This document shows, one piece after another, positions 1 to 4,855 of a stretch of DNA of 5,009 nucleotides (its first letter is position 1; each line of letters starts with the position of its first letter). The translations under genes were made by a program, and so were the position numbers. The notes under the pieces were generated by a model. It was not told the DNA's origin. It saw only the letters and a program-made list of their open reading frames with translations, and did no database searches. The stretch is from Nitrospirae bacterium GWC2_57_9 (GTDB taxonomy: Bacteria > Nitrospirota > UBA9217): the NCBI GenBank assembly GCA_001805085.1, contig MHEA01000086.1:802-5810 (forward strand), written 5' to 3'.

Positions 1-234
1 GAGCTGGGAATGAAGCCTGCCTTCGGTCGTGGCAACCGTCTGGATATAGAAAGGGTCGTGGATCAGGGCCAGTTCATCGGTTGTCGCGAGGCGGGGCTGG
101 ACCCGGGGGAGAGCGCTGAATTCGGAATCGATCAGGTCATGGATGACCCGCAGCCGGTTCGGGCTTTCGGGATGGTCCTCGCCGGCATTGTGCTCGCGGT
201 AGCGGTCGTCTTTGATGATGGCTATGGGTGTCAT
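1..234 (-). CDS. Histone deacetylase / AcuC-family deacetylase, N-terminal part (runs off the left edge)
   Basis: Seen: 78 codons from an ATG at 234-232, open to the window edge. The protein begins MTPIAIIKDDRYREHNAGED and continues HPESPNRLRVIHDLI (residues 21-35). The pattern D-x-x-Y-x-x-H-x-x-G-x-x-HPE-x-P-x-RL is the N-terminal signature of the arginase/deacetylase-fold family (HDAC, AcuC, acetylpolyamine amidohydrolase), and ATTDELALIHDPFYIQTV (50-67) fits the next conserved block. Known of the family: Zn-dependent hydrolysis of acetyl groups from lysine, polyamines or small molecules in the cytoplasm. The His-His dyad and the metal ligands lie further along, outside the window, so activity cannot be judged. 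Start choice: an in-frame ATG at 252-250 would add MLFGEV but has no ribosome site and overlaps the palindrome. The 234 start has GGTGAGG just upstream, at somewhat short spacing. The gene follows the unknown protein after about 105 bases; that gap contains the 252-328 palindrome. Substrate unknown. Confidence 0.88.
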   Translation of the reverse strand, partial: MTPIAIIKDDRYREHNAGEDHPESPNRLRVIHDLIDSEFSALPRVQPRLATTDELALIHDPFYIQTVATTEGRLHSQL

Positions 235-251
235 GACCTCACCAAAAAGCA

Positions 252-328
252 TTGACACTGATAACGGCCGATCAACCCTATGAAAAATCATGATCTTTCA
301 TAGTGAGATCAGTGAAAATCAGTGTCAA
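252..328. repeat. 77-base nested palindrome before the deacetylase gene
   Basis: Seen: perfect 11-base outer arms TTGACACTGAT (252-262) and ATCAGTGTCAA (318-328). Inside are perfect 8-base arms CTATGAAA (278-285) and TTTCATAG (296-303) around the near-palindromic core AATCATGATC, plus GATC blocks at 270-273 and 307-310 that can also pair. The centres of the inner and outer arms coincide to half a base. The motif ATCAGTG also recurs as a direct repeat at 308-314 and 318-324, ten bases apart. It could be a large operator or promoter region for the deacetylase (TTGACA at 328-323 on the minus strand, but no good -10), a stem-loop in the mRNA leader or terminator of the upstream gene (a T5 run follows at 248-244, three bases beyond the stem), or a small REP/MITE-like dispersed repeat. 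The sequence alone does not decide; a dispersed repeat seems most likely to me. Confidence 0.85.
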
Positions 329-339
329 AGCATTAAGTT

Positions 340-855
340 CTACTGTTGCGGCTTCACGATCGGAGAAGGAGCCTTTTTTTTGTAATCCTGCACGCTCAGG
401 GAATCCAGGAATTTCTGCGTTGCCGGCGGGTTGGGAAGTTTTGCCGGCATTTTCGCATCAGGAGCGCAGACGGTCAGCACTGTCTTCACGAGATCCATAA
501 CGCTGAACTCGAGAATGTCCTGGACCGCCTTCGGGCTCACGTTTTCGATCAGGAGCGTTCCCTCGCGGTACCACCCGTCGCCGCGCGGGGTCATGGGGCT
601 GCAGGGGATCTGTTCTGCATTCCTCGTGGCGATGCCTTTTTTATGGGCGTAGGCGGAAACATCGGCCCTGAGCAGTTGCAGACCCTTGAAAGCAGGGTTC
701 GAACAGATGCCGGCCTTGCCCCAGCAGAGGGGGTCGAACCGGGAGATATTGATCCCGCAGCAGTAGGCATAGGACTTCGGTCCCCGCTCAGGCACCTGCC
801 TGATGACTATATAAAGGTAATCGTTCTTGTATTCAAAGGAGCGTATGTTGTCCAT
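340..855 (-). CDS. Hypothetical protein of 171 residues with six cysteines
   Basis: I do not recognise a family. Seen: ATG at 855-853 with GGAG (864-861) five bases upstream, stop TAG at 342-340. A longer reading from a TTG at 885 is possible but has no such ribosome site. The protein begins MDNIRSFEYKNDYLYIVIRQ, with a short beta-like hydrophobic stretch (13-18). Cysteines are at 32-33 (YCCG), 44 (LCWG), 51 (GICSNP), 85 (IPCSP) and 130 (VCAP). There is no signal peptide, membrane segment or classic CxxC pair. The middle part (86-103) is rich in Pro, Gly and Trp. The C-terminus (132-171) is Pro/Lys-rich and probably disordered, ending PIVKPQQ. The six cysteines could bind a metal or cluster, but their spacing matches no motif I know. 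It lies 70 bases after the zipper protein on the same strand and probably shares its transcript. Function unknown. Confidence 0.8.
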   Translation of the reverse strand: MDNIRSFEYKNDYLYIVIRQVPERGPKSYAYCCGINISRFDPLCWGKAGICSNPAFKGLQLLRADVSAYAHKKGIATRNAEQIPCSPMTPRGDGWYREGTLLIENVSPKAVQDILEFSVMDLVKTVLTVCAPDAKMPAKLPNPPATQKFLDSLSVQDYKKKAPSPIVKPQQ

Positions 856-925
856 AGAAACTCCGATCCTGGCACGAGAAAGCAACCCGACATCTTGCGA
901 TTCGTTCCTGCGAGAGCCCTTCGTC

Positions 926-1264
926 CTATCTGCCCTTGGAGCTCTTTTTCTTGGTTGTGCTTTTTGCCGGCGCCTTCTTTTTGGCTGTTGCTTTGGGCTT
1001 GGCTTTGGCCCTGGCTTCCAGCTGCTGGACCTTGTTTTTCAGGTTTTGATTCTCCTGGTTCAGGTCGGTGACCATCTGTTCAAGCTTCATGTTGTCCGCC
1101 CTGAGCGTTTCCAGTTCCTGTTTCGCGGCATTCCGCTCCGATCGCGCTTTCGTTGCCGACGCCACGCTCCAGATCAGGAGAACAACCACCAGGGCCGCGA
1201 TAGAAAAGAATATGAGCTTCGCCTTTTGTGCGTCGTCTTTTTCGTTCCTTTCCGGTCTTTCCAT
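926..1264 (-). CDS. Small membrane-anchored leucine-zipper protein with Lys/Ala-rich tail
   Basis: Seen, 112 residues: a charged N-terminus (1-16), one membrane helix (about 17-36, LIFFSIAALVVVLLIWSVAS), a coiled coil (about 40-87) and a basic tail (88-112) built of KAKPKA, AKKKAPAKS and TTKKKSSKGR, like histone-H1-type tails. The coil has leucine every seventh residue at 54, 61, 68, 75 and 82, with L51, N58, V65, N72 and V79 at the matching 'a' positions. Asn at 'a' is typical of parallel two-stranded zippers. Residues after the helix are more basic than those before it, which by the positive-inside rule favours a cytoplasmic coil and tail. The opposite topology, as in FtsL/FtsB/DivIC division proteins, is the main alternative. 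The ATG at 1264 lies 14 bases from a strong AAGGAGG (1285-1279), unusually far; no ATG, GTG or TTG lies between them in frame. It follows the AMMECR1 gene after 66 bases. Precise function unknown. Confidence 0.85.
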   Translation of the reverse strand: MERPERNEKDDAQKAKLIFFSIAALVVVLLIWSVASATKARSERNAAKQELETLRADNMKLEQMVTDLNQENQNLKNKVQQLEARAKAKPKATAKKKAPAKSTTKKKSSKGR

Positions 1265-1278
1265 CGTGATCTTAAATG

Positions 1279-1285
1279 CCTCCTT
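1279..1285 (-). promoter_or_regulatory. Ribosome binding site with long spacing for the zipper protein
   Basis: AAGGAGG on the minus strand is a near-perfect anti-16S match, but it sits 14 bases from the ATG at 1264-1262 instead of the usual 5-9. Reading backwards in frame from the ATG gives ACG, ATC, AAG, TTT, GCA. ATC at 1270-1268 would be eight bases from the site but is a rare start codon. The annotated ATG remains the simplest choice, with uncertain initiation efficiency. Confidence 0.5.
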
Positions 1286-1330
1286 CAGAATGTTTATATT
1301 CGTTACTCGTTGATTTGCGGAGACGCAGCC

Positions 1331-1840
1331 TTAATGGTACCGTTTCACTTCAAACCGATACAGGGTCACTTCAGTTCCCGGCGCGATCCCCGCTTTCTGC
1401 ATGGCGATCGCGATCTGTTCGTCCACGGTATCGACGCCTTCGAGATCGGGCAGCAGGAGGCCCCGTCTTCCCCCTGCCTGCACAATCACGCCGTACCGGC
1501 GGGGGTCCAGTTGACTGCGGTCCGCTACCGGTTCGGGCTGCGTGAGCACATCGACGGTATATTCGAGGGAGTCCAGTTCCTCGGCACGAATGCAGGAAAA
1601 ACGCGGGTCGCAGGTCGCAGCGCTGATAGCGTTCCGTACGGTCTCCTGGGCCACGTTCGGTTCGGTGGGATGGAACGTTCCGATGCACCCACGGAGCAGG
1701 CCCGATGTCTTGAGGCAGACAAAGACGCCTGCGCGCTGCCTGAGTTCTTCCGGAAGGGCATCTTCCCGGATCTCATATATCTTTTTTTTCCTGATGTAAA
1801 GCTCTACGGTTTCCTTTGCGATCTGCACGAGCGGATGCAT
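1331..1840 (-). CDS. AMMECR1-domain protein (AmmeMemoRadiSam system protein A type)
   Basis: Seen, 169 residues, the usual size of the single-domain bacterial proteins. The family hallmark LRGCIG is at 49-54 (Cys52), preceded by GVFVCLK (38-44) and followed by AISAATCDPRFSCI (71-84) and the C-terminal block YGVIVQAGGRRGLLLPDL (116-133), EGVDTVDEQIAIAMQKAGI (134-152). The whole AMMECR1 fold is therefore present and intact. Known of the family: conserved from bacteria to humans, molecular role unsettled. In bacteria and archaea it is often found beside a Memo-like protein and a radical SAM enzyme (the AmmeMemoRadiSam set); neither is in this window. The ATG at 1840 overlaps the TAA of the ispB-like gene by one base (TAATG), with GGGAG (1850-1846) five bases upstream, so its translation is probably coupled to that gene. 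Family assignment sure, function not. Confidence 0.93.
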   Translation of the reverse strand: MHPLVQIAKETVELYIRKKKIYEIREDALPEELRQRAGVFVCLKTSGLLRGCIGTFHPTEPNVAQETVRNAISAATCDPRFSCIRAEELDSLEYTVDVLTQPEPVADRSQLDPRRYGVIVQAGGRRGLLLPDLEGVDTVDEQIAIAMQKAGIAPGTEVTLYRFEVKRYH

Positions 1841-2823
1841 TACATCTCCCGCTGCACCACATAATCGGCAAGCGCCATCAGCGCCTGCCGGGGGGGCGAA
1901 TCGGGGAAAATGGTCAGGACCGACTTTGCTTCATCAGAGAAGTTTTGGGCTGTCTGGAGCGCCTCTTCAACCGCGCCGTACTTCGCCATCAGTCCCAGCG
2001 TATAGGTCAGGTCCCCATCGGTGACGGTCTCGGCCCGCAGAATTTCTTTCAAACGTTCCCGTTCTTCCGCATCGGCTTTTCGCTGCAGGTAGATAAGGGG
2101 GAGCGTTACCTTGCCTTCCTGGAGGTCCTTGCCCAGCACCTTTCCGAGCCGTTTCTGGTCCGCGGCGTAATCGAGCGTGTCGTCCGTTATCTGGAAGGCA
2201 AAACCCAGCTTTTTCCCGTAAGCGGTGAGAGCGTCCTCCCGGGAAAGGGGGGCCTTGCCGATGATCGCGCCGAGCCGGCACGAGGCTGCGATCAGAACGC
2301 CGGTCTTGCACTCGACCAGCCTGAAATAATCCGACTCGGTCATGTCGATGTTCTGGATCTGCATGAGCTGCAGGACCTCGCCTTCGGACATGGTGGTGGT
2401 GGTTTCGGACAGAACATCCATCACCCGCTGGTTCTGCAGCCTGACGCCGTGGTAGAGCGCTTTTGAATAAAGATAATCGCCGACGAGGATGCTTGCCTGG
2501 TTGCCCCAGAGCGAATTCGCCGATGACTTGCCCCGCCGTAGCTTGGCCTCATCGATCACATCGTCATGCAGCAGGGATGCAGTATGGATGAATTCGACCA
2601 CGCCGCCGAGGGTATATTCGGCGTTGTGCTCGCGGCAGCCGCAGAGACGGGCCGAGAGAAGGTGGATCAGCGGCCGGAAACGCTTGCCCCCGGCGCCGAG
2701 GATATACTTGCTGACCTGCCGGATGAGCGGAACATCGGTTCCCAGGCTCTCGTGGATCCTGTGCTCCATCCGTTCCATGTCGGACTTGAATTCTTTAAGG
2801 ACGTCTTGTAGAGTGGTTATCAT
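1840..2823 (-). CDS. ispB: Long-chain polyprenyl diphosphate synthase (octaprenyl/heptaprenyl type)
   Basis: Makes the prenyl tail of respiratory quinones by adding isopentenyl diphosphate units in trans to an allylic primer; cytoplasmic. Seen, 327 residues, full length for the family. GGKRFRP (45-51) is the substrate-binding block. The first Asp-rich motif is HDDVID (86-91; D87, D88, D91), followed by LRRG (95-98). GDYL (115-118) and EGEVLQL (147-153) are typical. The second Asp-rich motif FQITDDTLD is at 210-218, followed by LGKVLGKDLQEGKVTLPLIY (about 228-247). The residues four and five before the first motif are small (S83, A82), which in this family allows long products (about C35-C50). 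The exact chain length cannot be read, so the ispB symbol is by similarity. The ATG at 2823 has a weak GTGAGA site and a near-consensus promoter 27 bases upstream. First gene of the left-hand gene string. Confidence 0.95.
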   Translation of the reverse strand: MITTLQDVLKEFKSDMERMEHRIHESLGTDVPLIRQVSKYILGAGGKRFRPLIHLLSARLCGCREHNAEYTLGGVVEFIHTASLLHDDVIDEAKLRRGKSSANSLWGNQASILVGDYLYSKALYHGVRLQNQRVMDVLSETTTTMSEGEVLQLMQIQNIDMTESDYFRLVECKTGVLIAASCRLGAIIGKAPLSREDALTAYGKKLGFAFQITDDTLDYAADQKRLGKVLGKDLQEGKVTLPLIYLQRKADAEERERLKEILRAETVTDGDLTYTLGLMAKYGAVEEALQTAQNFSDEAKSVLTIFPDSPPRQALMALADYVVQREM

Positions 2824-2849
2824 GCTTTAATCTCACTGTTTCTAAAGGA

Positions 2850-2878
2850 ATAATAGGGGAGATAAGTGGGGATGTCAA
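2850..2878 (-). promoter_or_regulatory. Near-consensus sigma-70 promoter for the ispB-like gene
   Basis: On the minus strand a perfect -35 TTGACA (2878-2873) is followed by a 17-base spacer and the -10 TATTAT (2855-2850, five of six to TATAAT). Transcription would start near 2843, giving a leader of about 20 bases before the ATG at 2823. Position, spacing and orientation all fit, so constitutive housekeeping expression of the ispB-AMMECR1 string is likely. Start site inferred, not shown. Confidence 0.8.
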
Positions 2879-2902
2879 GATATTTTAGGCGGGAAGACCG
2901 AC

Positions 2903-2940
2903 GGGGGTTGACAGGGTGACGGGAGACAAGGGGAATGGGG
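2903..2940 (+). other. G-quadruplex-type motif upstream of the ispB promoter
   Basis: The plus strand carries five G runs: GGGGG (2903-2907), GGG (2914-2916), GGG (2921-2923), GGGG (2930-2933) and GGGG (2937-2940), with loops of 6, 4, 6 and 3 bases. Any four consecutive runs satisfy the usual G3+N1-7 rule. More G runs continue towards the promoter (2891-2893, 2868-2871, 2856-2859). The motif lies about 25 bases upstream of the -35, on the template strand for ispB. Whether it folds in the cell is unknown. Confidence 0.6.
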
Positions 2941-2946
2941 CACTAG

Positions 2947-3127
2947 TAACCACGGATGAACACGGTTAAGGCCAAAAGCCAAGGGAATTTTTAACCACAG
3001 GTGCACACAAGTGAACTCAGGTAGGGACAGGTACGCACAGAACCCAAATAAAGGTCACCCTGAATAAAGGTCCCTGGTTTTAAAACCCGTGTTCATCCGT
3101 GTGTCCCGCACTGCGGGACCCGTGGTT
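2947..3127. repeat. Intergenic repeat cluster of the 'CCGTGTTCATCCGTGG' kind, with inverted copies
   Basis: Seen: CACGGATGAACACGG (2951-2965) is matched perfectly in inverse by CCGTGTTCATCCGTG (3087-3101). The outer AACC (2948-2951) finds its partner GGTT only at 3124-3127, after an intervening hairpin. A degenerate copy in the same orientation as the left one starts at AACCACAGGTGCACACAAGTG (2993-3013). Smaller repeats are ACAGGTGCACACAA / ACAGGTACGCACAG (2997-3010, 3027-3040), a near-tandem AATAAAGGTC (3047-3056, 3063-3072) and the 12-base palindrome GGTTTTAAAACC (3076-3087). No reading frame of note. From memory, this sequence type is common between genes in many environmental bacterial genomes; that is recollection, not a search. 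Confidence 0.75.
3103..3119 (-). terminator. GC-rich hairpin downstream of trpS, possible terminator without U-tract
   Basis: GTCCCGC (3103-3109) and GCGGGAC (3113-3119) form a perfect 7-base stem with a 3-base loop, 23 bases after the trpS stop. The strength and position suit a transcription terminator or an mRNA 3'-end barrier, but no T run follows on the minus strand (ACACGGATG comes next), so intrinsic termination would be weak. It interrupts the surrounding repeat, so it may instead be part of that element. Confidence 0.4.
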
Positions 3128-3142
3128 GGCAGGGGCAAAGGC

Positions 3143-4126
3143 TTACAGTTTCATCGCTTCCTTCACCTGTTCCATAGTCCGGCCGGCAACCACACGCGCC
3201 TTGCGGGAGCCTTCCTGGATGATCTCGATCACCCGCTCCGGATGAGCCGAGAGTTCCTTGCGCTTTTCCTGGATCGGTTTGAGGTATGCGAGCAGATGCT
3301 TCAGCAGCTCCCTCTTGTCGTCCACGCACCCGATGCCCGCGCGGCGGCACTCGACATCCACGTAGCCCTGCCATTCCTTGGGAGCGAAGATCTTGTCCAG
3401 TGAGAAGAGCGGGCAGACATCCGGGTTGCCCGGGTCCTGCCTCCGAACCCGAGCGGGATCCGTAACCATGGCCATCACTTTCTTCGTGATCTCCTCGGGC
3501 GAGTCGGACAGGTTTATGGTGTTGTTGTAACTTTTGCTCATCTTCCGGCCGTCCGTTCCCGGAAGTTTCGGATACTCCGTCATGAGCGGCTGCGGTTCGG
3601 GGAAGACCTCGCCGTAGAATCCATTGAACCTGCGGCAGACCTCGCGGGTAAGCTCCAGGTGCGGCAGTTGGTCGATGCCCACAGGCACGAAATCGGCCTT
3701 GTAGATCAGGATGTCCGCGGCCTGCAGCAGGGGATAGCCCAGGAACCCATAGGTGTGCATGTCCTTGTCCGCGATCTGCTCGATCTTTTCCTTGAAGGTC
3801 GGGACCCGCTCCAGCCACGGCAGGGGGGTCGACATGGAAAGGAGCACGTGCAGCACGGCGTGGTCGGGCACGAGGGACTGCTGAAAAATGACGCACTTCT
3901 CGGGGTCCAGCCCGGCAGCCAGCCAGTCGATCACCATTTCGCGGACAAAGGTCCGGAGCTTTGAGGTGTCGGCATAGTTCGAGGTGAGCGCGTGCCAGTC
4001 GGCGATGAAGTAGTAGCACTCATACTGGTCCTGGAGCTTCCTCCAGTTGTCGAGGGCGCCCATCAGGTTGCCGAGATGGAGCAGCCCGCTCGGCTGCATT
4101 CCGCTTAAGACTCGTTTTTTTTGCAT
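3143..4126 (-). CDS. trpS: Tryptophanyl-tRNA synthetase
   Basis: Charges tRNA-Trp with tryptophan at the expense of ATP; cytoplasmic class I enzyme. Seen, 327 residues, the normal bacterial length. LSGMQPSGLLHLGNLMGAL (7-25) holds the HIGH-type signature HLGN (17-20). PVGIDQLPHLELTREV (148-163) includes the tryptophan-pocket GxDQ motif (150-153). LPGTDGRKMSKSYNN (188-202) holds the KMSKS loop (195-199). The C-terminal helical part ends RVVAGRTMEQVKEAMKL. The ATG at 4126 has AAAGGGA (4138-4132) five bases upstream and begins right before the conserved LSGMQPSG block. A TTG at 4174 would add 16 unconserved residues and is rejected. It lies 54 bases after the site-2 protease gene, an arrangement seen in other bacteria, so the two are probably co-transcribed. 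The start has an A8 run over codons 2-4. Intact, no missing residues. Confidence 0.97.
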   Translation of the reverse strand: MQKKRVLSGMQPSGLLHLGNLMGALDNWRKLQDQYECYYFIADWHALTSNYADTSKLRTFVREMVIDWLAAGLDPEKCVIFQQSLVPDHAVLHVLLSMSTPLPWLERVPTFKEKIEQIADKDMHTYGFLGYPLLQAADILIYKADFVPVGIDQLPHLELTREVCRRFNGFYGEVFPEPQPLMTEYPKLPGTDGRKMSKSYNNTINLSDSPEEITKKVMAMVTDPARVRRQDPGNPDVCPLFSLDKIFAPKEWQGYVDVECRRAGIGCVDDKRELLKHLLAYLKPIQEKRKELSAHPERVIEIIQEGSRKARVVAGRTMEQVKEAMKL

Positions 4127-4180
4127 ACTAGTCCCTTTATTTATTCGCCGTCGAATCCCGGAATCGGACGTCAAAGGTGA

Positions 4181-4852
4181 TTAAAACAATCGTTGTCCGA
4201 CGAGAACATGGATTACCGGTCCTGCGATGGGCATGATTATTTTGCCCAGAATATTAAGAGCGAAAAGGGCCAGGATAATGATGAAACCGTAGGGCTCGAG
4301 CCGATAATAAGCAGCTGCCTGCTTGTCCGGCAGGACCCAATGAACAATGCGGCTTCCGTCAAGCGGTGGAATCGGTATTAGATTCAGAACCGCAAGGAAG
4401 ACATTGATGATCACCCCGTAAAAACACATGAGCGCGACGGGCGATCCGAACCAGCTCCATAAGGATGCCGGCAGGATCCCTTGAAGGGCCGGCAAAAGGA
4501 TCCTGAGTACGAATGCAAAAACCAGGGCCATCAGCACGTTGGTGGCCGGCCCGGCTAACGATGAAAGCGCCATGCCGCGCTTCGGGTCCTTGAAATTATA
4601 GGGGTTGATCGGGACCGGTTTCGCATACCCAAAGACCGGTGCATTCATGACCATCAGCATGATGGGCATTATTACGGTGCCGAAGAGGTCGATGTGGGAG
4701 ATGGGGTTCAGCGTCAACCGTCCCATGTCCCTGGCTGTACGATCGCCCAGCTTGTCCGCCACCCACCCATGGGCCACTTCATGCAGCACGATGGCAAAAA
4801 CGAGGGGCAGGGCCATGACGGCGATTTTTTGTATAAGGTTTAATTCATCCAT
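4181..4852 (-). CDS. Site-2 protease family intramembrane metalloprotease (peptidase M50)
   Basis: Zn-dependent protease cutting within the membrane; substrates of this small group are mostly unknown. Seen, 223 residues. HEVAH (24-28) is the HExxH zinc motif, in the first helix (about 10-30) and followed by GWVADKLGD. LAGPATN (99-105) is the conserved G-P-x-x-N block. NLIPIPPLDG (157-166) carries the third zinc ligand (Asp165). Hydrophobic helices lie at about 56-70, 95-120, 139-160 and 188-210. No PDZ domain is present, so this is the minimal form rather than the RseP type. Start: ATG at 4852; its ribosome site is poor (GAG three bases upstream). A TTG at 4927 would add 25 residues (FRISGFEFRISCRG...), which are translated repeat sequence and are rejected. 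trpS follows after 54 bases. Confidence 0.93.
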   Translation of the reverse strand: MDELNLIQKIAVMALPLVFAIVLHEVAHGWVADKLGDRTARDMGRLTLNPISHIDLFGTVIMPIMLMVMNAPVFGYAKPVPINPYNFKDPKRGMALSSLAGPATNVLMALVFAFVLRILLPALQGILPASLWSWFGSPVALMCFYGVIINVFLAVLNLIPIPPLDGSRIVHWVLPDKQAAAYYRLEPYGFIIILALFALNILGKIIMPIAGPVIHVLVGQRLF

Positions 4853-4855
4853 GGG

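Noticed and set aside
346..1071. A 241-codon open frame on the plus strand
   Set aside because: Antisense to the unknown protein and the zipper gene, and no ribosome site. I prefer the minus-strand genes because of their RBS, heptad pattern and orientation with their neighbours.
1293..1327. Possible promoter (TATAAA at 1298-1293) and 4-base-stem hairpin (1316-1327) before the zipper gene
   Set aside because: The matching -35 position (TCCGCA) agrees in only three of six bases, and the hairpin stem is too short and lacks a T run. Read-through from the ispB promoter is enough.
827..1864. A 345-codon open frame on the plus strand
   Set aside because: It lies antisense to the zipper and AMMECR1 genes, both of which have clear protein features. 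Its product is Phe/Arg/His-rich without any motif, as expected of a shadow frame in GC-rich coding DNA.
2908..2913. TTGACA on the plus strand as a promoter
   Set aside because: No -10 at suitable distance, and no plus-strand gene follows.
2993..3072. CRISPR-like spacing of short repeats
   Set aside because: Repeat units differ in length (10-14 bases), occur only twice each, are imperfect and have no regular spacers.
3093..4019. A 308-codon open frame on the minus strand within trpS
   Set aside because: It is a shifted reading of trpS, which has all its signature motifs; the shifted product is Arg/Ala/Gly-rich and low in hydrophobic blocks.
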